In this document: piece after piece, positions 1 through 8,089 of the stretch
Layout: the number at the start of each line of letters is the position of its first letter
Numbering within the stretch: position 1 is the first letter of the stretch
NCBI RefSeq assembly: GCF_946222985.1
Contig: NZ_CAMIFY010000026.1
Span: 1-36,731, forward strand
DNA: 36,731 nt
DNA from: an uncultured Corynebacterium sp.
GTDB lineage: Bacteria > Actinomycetota > Actinomycetes > Mycobacteriales > Mycobacteriaceae
Direction: 5' to 3'
Program-made: the position numbers and the translations under genes
Notes under the pieces: generated by a model
The model's database searches: none
What the model saw: only the letters and a program-made list of their open reading frames with translations
Told to the model about the DNA's origin: nothing

Positions 1-1159
1 TCTTGATCTGGCCGCAGTTCAGGGCGACGGCCAGGTCGGCGATGGTGGTGTCCTCGGTCTCGCCCGAGCGGTGCGACATCATCGACTTGTAGCCGGCGTT
101 GTGCGCCACGGCGACGGCCTCGAAGGTCTCCGACAGGGTGCCGATCTGGTTGACCTTGACCAGCAGGGCGTTCGCGGCGCCCTTCTCGATGCCCTCGGCC
201 AGGCGGTCCGGGTTGGTGACGAAGAAGTCGTCGCCGACCAGCTGAACCTTGTCGCCGATCTGCTTGGTCAGCTCGACCCAGCCGTCCCAGTCGTTCTCGT
301 CGAGCGGATCCTCGATGGAGACGATGGCGTACTCGTCGACGAGGTCGCCGTAGACCTTGGCCATCTCCTCGGCGGTGTGCTTGCCGCCCTCGAAGTTGTA
401 GACGCCGTCCTCGTAGAACTCGGAGGACGCGACGTCGAGCGCCAGCGCGACATCCTCGCCGAGCTTGTAGCCGGCGGCCTCGACGGCCTCGTTGATGAGG
501 TCGAGCGCGGCGCGGGTGGAGTCGACCGACGGGGCGAAGCCGCCCTCGTCGCCGAGACCGGTGGACAGGCCCTTGTCCTTGATGACCTTCTTCAGCGAGT
601 GGTAGACCTCGGCGCCGGTGCGCAGCGCCTCGGAGAACGTCTCGGCGCCGATCGGGGCGATCATGAACTCCTGGACGTCGACGCCGGAGTCGGCGTGGGC
701 GCCGCCGTTGAGGATGTTCATCATCGGCACCGGCAGGACGTGACCGTTGGGGCCGCCCACGTACTGGTACAGCTCCAGGCCGGCGGCCTCCGCGGCGGCG
801 TCGGCGACGGCCATGGACACGCCGAGGATGGCGTTGGCGCCCAGCTTCTTCTTGTTCGGGGTGCCGTCGAGGTCGATCATCATCCGGTCGATCCGGCGCT
901 GGTCGTCGGCGAACTCGCCGATCAGCTCTTCCTGGATCGCCTCGAGGACGTTGTCCACCGCCTGCCGGCAGCCCTTGCCGTTGTACCGGTCGCCACCGTC
1001 GCGCAGCTCGTAGGCCTCGTGCTCGCCGGTGGAGGCGCCGGAGGGCACCATGGCGCGGCCGACGGAGCCGTCTTCGAGGGCGACGGACACCTCGACCGTC
1101 GGGTTTCCGCGGGAGTCGAGGATCTCGAGTGCGTTCAGTGCGATGATCGGGGCAGCCAT
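1..1159 (-). CDS. eno: Enolase (partial, C-terminus beyond window)
   Basis: Enolase converts 2-phosphoglycerate to phosphoenolpyruvate in glycolysis (cytosolic, Mg-dependent dimer). The reverse strand from the ATG at 1159 reads MAAPIIALNALEILDSRGNP, the standard enolase N-terminus. It continues through the loop SGASTGEHEAYELRDG, the region MNILNGGAHADSGVDVQEFM, the metal ligands in ALDVASSEFY and SIEDPLDENDW, the catalytic Lys in ALLVKVNQIGT and the MSHRSGETEDT motif. About 386 of the usual ~425 residues are present; the frame is open at base 1, so the last ~40 residues lie outside. A GGAAAGGTG ribosome-binding site precedes the start. The neighbour upstream is a lytic transglycosylase on the same strand, about 160 bp away, so eno probably has its own promoter. 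Identification is certain. Confidence 0.98.
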   Translation of the reverse strand, partial: MAAPIIALNALEILDSRGNPTVEVSVALEDGSVGRAMVPSGASTGEHEAYELRDGGDRYNGKGCRQAVDNVLEAIQEELIGEFADDQRRIDRMMIDLDGTPNKKKLGANAILGVSMAVADAAAEAAGLELYQYVGGPNGHVLPVPMMNILNGGAHADSGVDVQEFMIAPIGAETFSEALRTGAEVYHSLKKVIKDKGLSTGLGDEGGFAPSVDSTRAALDLINEAVEAAGYKLGEDVALALDVASSEFYEDGVYNFEGGKHTAEEMAKVYGDLVDEYAIVSIEDPLDENDWDGWVELTKQIGDKVQLVGDDFFVTNPDRLAEGIEKGAANALLVKVNQIGTLSETFEAVAVAHNAGYKSMMSHRSGETEDTTIADLAVALNCGQIK

Positions 1160-1172
1160 AAGTCACCTTTCC

Positions 1173-1189
1173 GCCGGAACCGTTCCGGC
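1173..1189. promoter_or_regulatory. Perfect palindrome in eno leader/promoter
   Basis: GCCGGAAC-C-GTTCCGGC is a perfect 8-bp inverted repeat with a 1-bp centre. It lies 13 bp upstream of the eno start, between the ribosome-binding site and a possible -10 element (CACAAT on the minus strand, 1207-1202). The position near the expected transcription start suits an operator or a small 5' UTR hairpin. No known regulator is recognised. Confidence 0.45.
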
Positions 1190-1297
1190 CGTATGACTTC
1201 GATTGTGGCACGTTTGGGCCCGTCGCGTCGCCGCGGCGAGGGTGGTGCGAAACCCCGAACGGGGGCCGCTTGACGACGTCGCCGCGGGTGCCCGGAC

Positions 1298-1314
1298 CGG
1301 GGTGCCGGACCCCG
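1298..1314 (-). terminator. Possible terminator hairpin after the transglycosylase gene
   Basis: CGGGGT-GCCGG-ACCCCG forms a 6-bp G+C stem with a 5-nt loop directly after the transglycosylase stop codon. There is no T tract, so it may be only a weak terminator or a chance hairpin in G+C-rich DNA. Confidence 0.3.
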
Positions 1315-1318
1315 TGCC

Positions 1319-2161
1319 TCAGGCGGGCTGATTCAGGGCGTAATTGGCCGCGGCATCGCGGACGTCGCGGACGTATTCGTCGGACTGGTTGTAGGAGCGG
1401 ATCGCCGACGTCCAGCCCTCCGGGGTCGACAGATCGCGGCCGCCGGAGCACAGCAGCCGGGCCGCCGACGCCGCCGCGTCGTCGATGTGCTGCGGGTCGG
1501 CGACGCCGTCGCCGCTGGCGTCGATGCCGTGGCGGCGCCAGGTCTCGGGGATGAACTGCATGGGCCCCACCGCGCGATCGAATTCGGAGTCGCCGTCGAG
1601 TTCGCCGCCGTCGGTGTCGCGGATCTCGGCGAAGCCGGGCGAGCCGTCCAGCGGCACGCCGACGATCGGCGGCCGCACGACGCCGTCGGCCTGGATTTCG
1701 GCCGGCTTCATCCAGTTGCCGGTGTAGGTGCCGTGCCGGGTTTCAACCTGGCCGAGCCCCGCGAGGGTGTTCCAGCTCAGGTTGCACGTCGGCCAGAAAT
1801 TCGCGGCGATGACCTCGGCGTTGCCGTAGGCGCGCACGGCCTGGGCCGGGATGCGGGTGGCTTCCGCGATCGGCTGGGCCCACTGGGTGAGCTGATCGGC
1901 GGTGCGCCCGGGCGCTTCGATGTCGATGCGCGGCGCGGGCTCCGCGGCGGCCGGCGGCACGTTGTCCGGGATCGGTTCCTTGGTGAACGGCGCCTGGACC
2001 GGCCCCGTGAACATCGTCAAAGCACCGACCACGGCGATGACCACCAGTACCGCGACCGTCGTGAAGCCGAGGCAGCCGCAACCGGACGAACGGCGCGGCG
2101 AAGTGCCGCCGCGGCGACCGCCGCGTCGGCCATCACGATGGAAATCGGCGAAGTCGGACAC
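1319..2161 (-). CDS. Membrane-anchored lytic murein transglycosylase
   Basis: 280 aa. Predicted to cleave peptidoglycan glycan strands outside the membrane. Residues 1-31 are Arg/Gly-rich and cytoplasmic, 32-51 form one membrane segment (GFTTVAVLVVIAVVGALTMF), and 52-85 are a Pro/Ala linker. The catalytic domain contains WNTLAGLGQVETRHG, in which Glu140 is the likely catalytic acid, and the family motifs GPMQFIPETWRRHG, DGVADPQHIDDAAASAARLLC and IRSYNQSDEYVRDV of the MltB/SLT_2 type found in actinobacteria. The GTG start at 2161 is 8 nt after a TAGGAT -10 box, so the message is probably leaderless. mazG ends 46 bp upstream; some read-through from it is possible. Family assignment is firm; the exact cell-wall role is inferred. 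Confidence 0.9.
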   Translation of the reverse strand: MSDFADFHRDGRRGGRRGGTSPRRSSGCGCLGFTTVAVLVVIAVVGALTMFTGPVQAPFTKEPIPDNVPPAAAEPAPRIDIEAPGRTADQLTQWAQPIAEATRIPAQAVRAYGNAEVIAANFWPTCNLSWNTLAGLGQVETRHGTYTGNWMKPAEIQADGVVRPPIVGVPLDGSPGFAEIRDTDGGELDGDSEFDRAVGPMQFIPETWRRHGIDASGDGVADPQHIDDAAASAARLLCSGGRDLSTPEGWTSAIRSYNQSDEYVRDVRDAAANYALNQPA

Positions 2162-2169
2162 GGGGACCC

Positions 2170-2175
2170 ATCCTA
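2170..2175 (-). promoter_or_regulatory. -10 box of leaderless transglycosylase promoter
   Basis: TAGGAT on the minus strand, 8 nt before the GTG start at 2161 with no ribosome-binding site between, placing the transcription start at or next to the start codon. Confidence 0.6.
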
Positions 2176-2207
2176 CGGATGGCTACGCCGGGACGGGAAA
2201 GCCCACG

Positions 2208-3344
2208 TCAGTTGCCGTGTTCGGGGGCGTCCGAATCGGTCGAACCCCACTCTTCGGCCTCGAGAGCTGGATCGTGTTCGGGATCGTGATCGGGCTCGAG
2301 ATCGGAGCCATGACCCGCCTCGTCGTCCTCCGGCCCCGGGCCGCGCAGCTCGAGTTCCGCGAGGAAGGCGCGAGCGACGGCGCGGGTGCGCGCCTCGGCG
2401 CCCGACTCCAATTCGAGGCCCGGCGTCGGGCACAGCAGCTCGACGGGGATGTCCGAATCGGACATGCCCCGGGCACGGGCGCGGCGGATGGCCTCCTCGG
2501 CCAGCGCCAGCGCGGGAAGGAACTCGGCGGGCTGCGAACGCGGGCCGCCGCGACCGGCCGACCATGCGGCCTCCTGCTCCGCCAGCGGCATCAGATCGCC
2601 GTCACCGTCGACGTCGACGGACCCGTCGAAGAGGTACGGCTTGCGACGGCGCAGCTTCTCGACGAAGTCACCGGCGACGTCGTCGATGTCGAAGTCGTCG
2701 GCGACCTCGGCCTGGAACAGCACCTGGAGCAGAAGATCGGACAGCTCGCCGCGGATGTCGCCGCCCTCGTTGACGGCGTCGATGAACTCGAACGCCTCCT
2801 CGATCAGGTACGGCAGCAGGCTCGCGTGCGTCTGGCCGGCTTCCCACTCGCCGGTGCGACGGGCGGCGGCCATGACGTCGATGGCCTGCTCCACCCGGGG
2901 GAACCGCGCCGTCGCGGTACCGTCGCCCGGTCGCGCGGACGCGGAGGCCGGAGCGGACCCCGAAGCGGAGACCGGGGACACGGTGGTGCCGGAGGCATTG
3001 GAGGCTGCAGCCGTGCCGTCGGTAGCGGCCGGAGTCGTCGCTGCCGTCGGAGCCTGTGCAGCCGACGAGGGCAGAGCCGCCGCCGGTGCCGGGGCCGCCG
3101 CGTTTTCCAGCCCCACGTTGAAGACGCGCTCGCCAGCGGCGATGCGATCGACGACGTCGTCGTTGTCGACGTCGGTGGTGACCAGGACCTCGGCGCCCGA
3201 GGCCGAATGGCCGCCGGCGTCGGCGATGGCCCAGCGGACGCGGATCGGGACCTCCTCGGTGTAGGAGACCTCCCCCGTCAGCAGGTTGGCCGCCTCGAGG
3301 GGGATCGCGGTGGGAAACCGCGGGTCGAGAACGATGATGGTCAT
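2208..3344 (-). CDS. mazG: MazG-type nucleoside triphosphate pyrophosphohydrolase
   Basis: 378 aa. MazG hydrolyses (d)NTPs to NMP and pyrophosphate as a house-cleaning enzyme. The conserved core RTGEWEAGQTHASLLPYLIEE, then EAFEFIDAVNEGGDIRGELSD and LLLQVLFQAEVA carries the metal-binding EExxE...ExxD pattern around residues 170-215. The start was placed at the ATG at 3344 (MTIIVLDPRF) because it forms an ATGA overlap with the mfd stop and has GGAAAGGACC upstream; a longer frame to 3428 lacks such support. Two oddities: residues ~78-143 are an Ala/Ser/Thr/Pro low-complexity linker between an N-terminal part and the MazG core, and the C-terminus is a long acidic tail (DDEAGHGSDLEPDHDPEHD). It is the last gene of tetR-mfd-mazG. 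Confidence 0.9.
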   Translation of the reverse strand: MTIIVLDPRFPTAIPLEAANLLTGEVSYTEEVPIRVRWAIADAGGHSASGAEVLVTTDVDNDDVVDRIAAGERVFNVGLENAAAPAPAAALPSSAAQAPTAATTPAATDGTAAASNASGTTVSPVSASGSAPASASARPGDGTATARFPRVEQAIDVMAAARRTGEWEAGQTHASLLPYLIEEAFEFIDAVNEGGDIRGELSDLLLQVLFQAEVADDFDIDDVAGDFVEKLRRRKPYLFDGSVDVDGDGDLMPLAEQEAAWSAGRGGPRSQPAEFLPALALAEEAIRRARARGMSDSDIPVELLCPTPGLELESGAEARTRAVARAFLAELELRGPGPEDDEAGHGSDLEPDHDPEHDPALEAEEWGSTDSDAPEHGN

Positions 3345-6300
3345 CTCTGGTCCTTTCCGCCGCCGGTGGTTCCGACGACGTCCATGACGGGGATTCCCGC
3401 CATCCCGGTGAGGAAATCCGCGACCCATTGCACCAATGCGACATCGCGCACGGGAGTGGCCCGCAGTCCCTTTCCTTCCTTTGGCACGGCCACGGATACG
3501 GTCCGCGACGCGGCCCGGTACGACGATTGCGGATGCAGGCGCTTCAATCGCACCTGCTTCGAATCGGCGAGTTCCATGGGACCGATCTTAATCTGCGAAC
3601 CGGTGGCTTGAACCTCATGCACGCCGAACTCGCGGCAAATGATCCGCAAGCGCGAAATCGCGGCGAGGCGCTGAACTTCGATCGGCGGCTCGCCGTATCG
3701 GTCCGCCAACTCCTCCAGCACGACGTCGATGTCCTCCATGGCCTGCGCCGACGCGAACTTCCGGTACGCCTCCAGGCGCAACCGTTCGGAATCGACGTAG
3801 CTCGCCGGAATGTTGGCGTCGACGGGCAAATCGATGCGGATTTCCTTCGGTTCGGCCTCGGAGGCGTCGGGCGTTTCCCCGTCGGCCACGGCCTTCATCG
3901 CGGCGACGGCTTCGCCGACCAACCGGACGTACATGTCGAATCCGACGCCGGAAATGTGGCCGGATTGTTCCGCGCCGAGCACATTGCCCGCGCCGCGCAT
4001 TTCCAGGTCCTTCATCGCCACGGCCATTCCCGCGCCCAGATCATTGTTCTGCGCGATGGTGGCGAGTCGATCGTAGGAATTCTCCGTCAACGTCTGATCG
4101 GCGGGATAAAGGAAATAGGCGTAGGCGCGTTCGCGGGAACGGCCGACGCGGCCGCGCAACTGATGGAGCTGCGACAGACCCATGTGGTGGGCATTTTCCA
4201 CGATCAGGGTGTTGGCGTTGGCGATGTCCAGGCCCGTTTCGACGATCGTCGTGCAGACCAGCACGTCGAACTCCCGGTCCCAGAACCCCTGGACCGTGCG
4301 TTCGAGCATCTCTTCGCCCATCTGCCCGTGGGCGACGACGACGCGCGCCTCGGGCACCAGATCGCGGACCTTCTGGGCGGCCTTGTCGATGGTGCTGACC
4401 TTGTTGTGGAGGTAGAACACCTGCCCGTCGCGAAGCAATTCACGGCGGATGGCCGCCGCGATCTGCTTGTCCGACTGCGCGCCGACGTAGGTCAGCACCG
4501 GGTGGCGGTCCTCGGGCGGCGTGAGGATCTGGCTCATCTCGCGGATGCCGGCCATCGACATCTCGAGGGTGCGCGGGATCGGGGTCGCCGACATGGTCAG
4601 CACGTCGACGTGATTGCGCAGCGCCTTGATGTGCTCCTTGTGCTCGACGCCGAAGCGCTGCTCCTCGTCGACGATGACCAGGCCCAGCTCCTTCCAGGTC
4701 ACGCCCGTCTGCAGCAGACGGTGGGTGCCGACGACGATGTCGACGGTGCCCTCGGTGAGCCCGGTGAGGATCTGCTTGGAGTCCTTCGTCGAGGTGAAGC
4801 GGCTCAGGCCCCGGATGGTGACGGGGAAACCCTCCATGCGCTCCTTGAACGTCGCCAGATGCTGCTGGGCCAGCAGCGTCGTCGGCACCAGCACCGCGAC
4901 CTGCTTGCCGTCCTGCACCGCCTTGAACGCCGCCCGCAGCGCGACCTCGGTCTTGCCGTAGCCGACGTCGCCGATGAGCACCCGGTCCATCGGCGCGGGC
5001 TTTTCCATGTCGTCCTTGATCTCGGCGATCGCGGTGAGCTGGTCCTCGGTTTCGGTGAAGGGGAAGTTGTCCTCCATCTCCGTCTGCCACGGCGAGTCCG
5101 GGGCGAAGGCGTGGCCCGGCGCGGCCTGGCGTTCGGCGTAGAGCTTGACCAGTTCCTCGGCGATTTCGCGGACGGCGCCGCGGGCCTTGCGCTTGGTGGT
5201 CTTCCAGTCGGAGCCGCCCATCTTCGACAGGGTGGGCCGCTCGCCGCCGACGTAGCGGGTGAGCTGGTCGAGGCTCTCCATGGGCACGTAGAGCTGGTCG
5301 GGCGGGCCGCCGCGCTTGCCGGAGGCGTATTCGAGCACGACGTATTCGCGTCGGGCCTGGTCGTCGCCGGTGCCGATGGTGCGTTCGGTCAGCTTCACGA
5401 ACCGGCCGATGCCGTGGGTGTCGTGGACGACGAAGTCGCCGGCCTCCAGGGCCAGCGGGTCGACGCGGTTGCGGCGCTTGGCGGGTTTGCGGCGTCCGCC
5501 GCCGATGTCGGAGACGCGGTTGCCGGTGACGTCGGCTTCGGCGATGAGCGTCAGCGCCCCGCCGCCGACGCGCGGGAACACCAGGCCCCCGTGCAGCACG
5601 CCCTGGTACACGGTCACTCGCCCGGGTTCGGGGTGTTCGGGTCCGGTGGCGACGCGGCAGGCGATGCCGGCTTCGCGGAAACGCTCCGCTTGACGACGAA
5701 CCCCCGCCGGCGTCGCCGCGACGTAGGCGACGCGATCGCCCGCGACGGTCGCGTCGCGCAGTGACGCCATCATCGCCCCGATGGCCTCGAGGTCGCCGCG
5801 CGGCTCCGGGCCGGGCTCGTAGGTCAGGGGCAGCACCTCGTCTTCGGTGACGCCGCCGTCGAGCATGCCGGGCGGGGAGATCGACCACCACGGCCCGCGG
5901 CGGACCTCGTCGAGGTGCCGGTAGGCGCTGGCGTCGAGGCCGTCGGACGGGATCGGTGCGCCGCCGCCCATCGCGGCGGTCTCCCAGGCGGCGGCCATGA
6001 ACTCGTCGCCGGTGGTGATCAGGTCGGCGGCGCGGGAGCGGATGCGCTCCGGCCCGCACAGCAGGGTGTGCGCCCCTTCGGGCAGCAGCTCGGTCAACGG
6101 CACCAGCGGCCGCGTCGTCAGCAGCGGGATGAGCGCTTCCATGCCGTCGACCCATTGGCCGTCGGAGATGCGCACGAGCATCTCCTGCACGTCGCCGGAG
6201 CGTTCGGCGGCGAGTTCGCCGGCGCGGGCGGTGACGTCGTCGTCGAGAAGCAGGGCACGGCAAGCATGGACGTCGACGACGCCCGCGTCGCCACCGGCCT

Positions 6301-7027
6301 CGACCTCGGCGATGGTGCGCTGGTCGCCGACGGAGAACACGCGCATCTCGGAGATCTCGTCGCCCCACAGCTCCACGCGCACGGGGTTCTCGGTGGTGGC
6401 GGGGAAGACGTCGACGATGCCGCCGCGCACGGCGAACTGCCCGCGGCGGCCGACCATGTCGACGCGCGCGTACCCGTGGCGCTCCAGCTTCGCCGGCAGG
6501 TCCGGGACTTCTTCGCCGACGGCGAGCCGGATCGGTTCCGCACCGTCGTCGAGCACCGGCTGCACCAGCGACCGCACGGCGGCGACGACGACCGTGACCG
6601 TCCCGTCGCGCATGCCGGCCAGCACCGCCCGACGCGTGGCCACGGTGTCCACCGCCGGGGACAACCGCTCGTGCGGCAGCGTCTCCCACGACGGGAACAT
6701 CGCCGCGCGCTCGCCGAGCATCGCACGCAGCTCGGCGGTGAGGTCCTCGGCTTCGCGGCCCGTCGCGGTCACCGCCAGCACCGGGGCCTTGGCGGCCATC
6801 GCCGCGATGAGGTGCGGCCGCACGCGATCGACACCGGTCATGTGCAGCTCGGGGTCCCCGAGATGCTTGACGACGCCCCGCAGCTGCGGCTCCCCCGCCA
6901 CCACCTGCGCCAAACCGGACAACGGTGCGATCATCGCGTTCTTCTTTTCCTTCTTCGTCTTCTTCTTCGTCTTCTTCCCCGACAACTTCTCCCCCGGCCC
7001 CTTCTTCCCCGGCGCCTCTCCCGCCAT
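3341..7027 (-). CDS. mfd: Transcription-repair coupling factor Mfd
   Basis: 1228 aa. Mfd displaces RNA polymerase stalled at lesions and recruits UvrA. Order: UvrB-like N-terminal module (ATRRAVLAGMRDG, RRGQFAVRGGIVDVFP), RNA-polymerase interaction domain (ALEAGDFVVHDTHGIGRFV), translocase with Walker A GDVGYGKTEVALRAAF near residue 690, DEEQ box near 785, motif VI LRGRVGRSRERAYAYF near 960, then the C-terminal regulatory domain. The start at 7027 is chosen because it overlaps the TetR stop codon (TGATG). It gives a Lys-rich N-terminal extension (residues ~8-31, KKTKKKTKKEKKN) unusual for Mfd; an ATG at 6934 (MIAPLSGLAQVV) is an alternative and corresponds to the usual family start. The 3' end overlaps mazG by 4 bases. 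Identity is certain; only the start is open. Confidence 0.97.
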   Translation of the reverse strand: MAGEAPGKKGPGEKLSGKKTKKKTKKEKKNAMIAPLSGLAQVVAGEPQLRGVVKHLGDPELHMTGVDRVRPHLIAAMAAKAPVLAVTATGREAEDLTAELRAMLGERAAMFPSWETLPHERLSPAVDTVATRRAVLAGMRDGTVTVVVAAVRSLVQPVLDDGAEPIRLAVGEEVPDLPAKLERHGYARVDMVGRRGQFAVRGGIVDVFPATTENPVRVELWGDEISEMRVFSVGDQRTIAEVEAGGDAGVVDVHACRALLLDDDVTARAGELAAERSGDVQEMLVRISDGQWVDGMEALIPLLTTRPLVPLTELLPEGAHTLLCGPERIRSRAADLITTGDEFMAAAWETAAMGGGAPIPSDGLDASAYRHLDEVRRGPWWSISPPGMLDGGVTEDEVLPLTYEPGPEPRGDLEAIGAMMASLRDATVAGDRVAYVAATPAGVRRQAERFREAGIACRVATGPEHPEPGRVTVYQGVLHGGLVFPRVGGGALTLIAEADVTGNRVSDIGGGRRKPAKRRNRVDPLALEAGDFVVHDTHGIGRFVKLTERTIGTGDDQARREYVVLEYASGKRGGPPDQLYVPMESLDQLTRYVGGERPTLSKMGGSDWKTTKRKARGAVREIAEELVKLYAERQAAPGHAFAPDSPWQTEMEDNFPFTETEDQLTAIAEIKDDMEKPAPMDRVLIGDVGYGKTEVALRAAFKAVQDGKQVAVLVPTTLLAQQHLATFKERMEGFPVTIRGLSRFTSTKDSKQILTGLTEGTVDIVVGTHRLLQTGVTWKELGLVIVDEEQRFGVEHKEHIKALRNHVDVLTMSATPIPRTLEMSMAGIREMSQILTPPEDRHPVLTYVGAQSDKQIAAAIRRELLRDGQVFYLHNKVSTIDKAAQKVRDLVPEARVVVAHGQMGEEMLERTVQGFWDREFDVLVCTTIVETGLDIANANTLIVENAHHMGLSQLHQLRGRVGRSRERAYAYFLYPADQTLTENSYDRLATIAQNNDLGAGMAVAMKDLEMRGAGNVLGAEQSGHISGVGFDMYVRLVGEAVAAMKAVADGETPDASEAEPKEIRIDLPVDANIPASYVDSERLRLEAYRKFASAQAMEDIDVVLEELADRYGEPPIEVQRLAAISRLRIICREFGVHEVQATGSQIKIGPMELADSKQVRLKRLHPQSSYRAASRTVSVAVPKEGKGLRATPVRDVALVQWVADFLTGMAGIPVMDVVGTTGGGKDQR

Positions 7028-7761
7028 CAGCCGCGCGCCCCGCCCCGCCGGACGCGGTCGGCGGGGTCGGCCTCCGGGCCCGCGCCGAGGACGGCGCCCT
7101 CCTCGGCGACCGGGCCGTCGACGTCGCCGCGCAGCACCGGGTGCGATTCCATGCCCGCCAGCCCGTTCCAGCACAAGTTGACGATGTGCGCGGCGACCGT
7201 TTCACGGTCCAGCGCCGACGAAGCGCCGTCGCCGGCGCCGGTGCGCTCCTCCAGCCACCACTGCGCCGTCTGCGAAACCATGCCCACCAGCGCCTGCGAG
7301 TACAGCACCGCCGGGGCCTCGTCCAGGCCCGCGCGCTGGAACGCCGCGCCGAGGATGTGGGAGACGCGACCGGTGGCGTTGCCCAGCAGCGTCGCCAGGC
7401 CCGTGTTCGATCCGGGATCGCGGGCGAGGATGGTGAACCCGTCGGTGTGGTCTTCGACGTAGGTCAGCAAGCCGACCACCGTCCGCTCGATGCGGGCGCG
7501 CGACCGGCCCTGCGAAATCGAGTCGGCGATGACGTTCTCCAACCGCTCCATCTCTTCGGCGACGACTTCGCGGTACAGACCGTCCTTGGTGCCGAAGTGC
7601 TCGTAGACCACCGGCTTGGACACCCCCGCCCGGGAGGCGATCTCCTCCATCGACGTGCCGTCGAGGCCGCGTTCGGCGAAGGCGGCCCGACCGATGTCGA
7701 GGATCTGCCTGCGACGTTCGGGGCCGCTCATGCGCCGACGTACGTGTCCCGGATTTCCCAT
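7027..7761 (-). CDS. TetR/AcrR-family transcriptional regulator
   Basis: 244 aa. An N-terminal TetR helix-turn-helix is clear: RRRQILDIGRAAFAERGLDG followed by TSMEEIASRAGVSKPVVYEHF and TKDGLYREVV. The C-terminal ligand/dimer domain is not assignable to a ligand. The ATG at 7761 is preferred over the GTG at 7785 because a TAGGCT -10 box ends 7 nt before it, a leaderless arrangement that puts the GTG inside the promoter. The stop overlaps the mfd start, so the regulator probably heads a tetR-mfd-mazG operon and may regulate it. The last ~30 residues (VAEEGAVLGAGPEADPADRV) are a disordered tail. Target genes unknown. Confidence 0.92.
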   Translation of the reverse strand: MGNPGHVRRRMSGPERRRQILDIGRAAFAERGLDGTSMEEIASRAGVSKPVVYEHFGTKDGLYREVVAEEMERLENVIADSISQGRSRARIERTVVGLLTYVEDHTDGFTILARDPGSNTGLATLLGNATGRVSHILGAAFQRAGLDEAPAVLYSQALVGMVSQTAQWWLEERTGAGDGASSALDRETVAAHIVNLCWNGLAGMESHPVLRGDVDGPVAEEGAVLGAGPEADPADRVRRGGARG

Positions 7762-7768
7762 GCCCACG

Positions 7769-7774
7769 AGCCTA
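7769..7774 (-). promoter_or_regulatory. -10 box of leaderless tetR-mfd-mazG promoter
   Basis: TAGGCT on the minus strand, 7 nt before the ATG at 7761. It decides the start codon of the regulator. Confidence 0.6.
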
Positions 7775-7891
7775 TCGTTTGCCACCGCCGATTCCCGGTG
7801 CCGGGCCGGGGCGGAAACGGCGCCGGAGGCCGCCCCACCGTGGGCCGTCGCGCCGATCGTCGCCGTTTCGGGAAGACGGCGCCGGTGTTGC

Positions 7892-7897
7892 TAATCT
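7892..7897 (+). promoter_or_regulatory. -10 box of tRNA-Gln promoter
   Basis: TAATCT about 45 nt before the mature tRNA 5' end, giving a short 5' precursor. The 180-bp gap between tetR and the tRNA holds only this and the divergent tetR promoter. Confidence 0.5.
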
Positions 7898-7941
7898 GAT
7901 GCGCGGTGCATGCGCGGGCCATCGGCCCGGTTCAGCGCCGG

Positions 7942-8012
7942 TCCCCCGTGGTGTAATGGCAACACTCCTGATTTTGGTTCAGGTATTCCAGGTTCGAGTC
8001 CTGGCGGGGGAG
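7942..8012 (+). tRNA. tRNA-Gln (anticodon TTG)
   Basis: The acceptor arms TCCCCCG (7942-7948) and CGGGGGA (8005-8011) pair fully, followed by discriminator G. The anticodon stem CCTGA/TCAGG encloses the loop TTTTGGT, anticodon TTG, reading CAA. The T arm CCAGG-TTCGAGT-CCTGG is standard. CCA is not encoded (GCT follows). D-arm sequence GTGTAATGGCAACAC fits. Confidence 0.96.
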
Positions 8013-8077
8013 CTTTTGCGTCTCGGGGGAACGCCCACTTAGGGAACACTTGGTCGAAAACGACCATCGCGGGCCGA

Positions 8078-8083
8078 TAACCT
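8078..8083 (+). promoter_or_regulatory. -10 box of leaderless MFS-gene promoter
   Basis: TAACCT, 6 nt before the ATG at 8090; no ribosome-binding site fits between. Confidence 0.6.
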
Positions 8084-8089
8084 GCAGTC

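Noticed and set aside
71..1273. 400-aa plus-strand open frame over eno
   Set aside because: It is the antisense shadow of enolase; the minus frame carries all enolase motifs.
4440..7205. 921-aa Arg-rich minus-strand frame
   Set aside because: Frame-shifted shadow of mfd with composition typical of non-coding G+C-rich frames.
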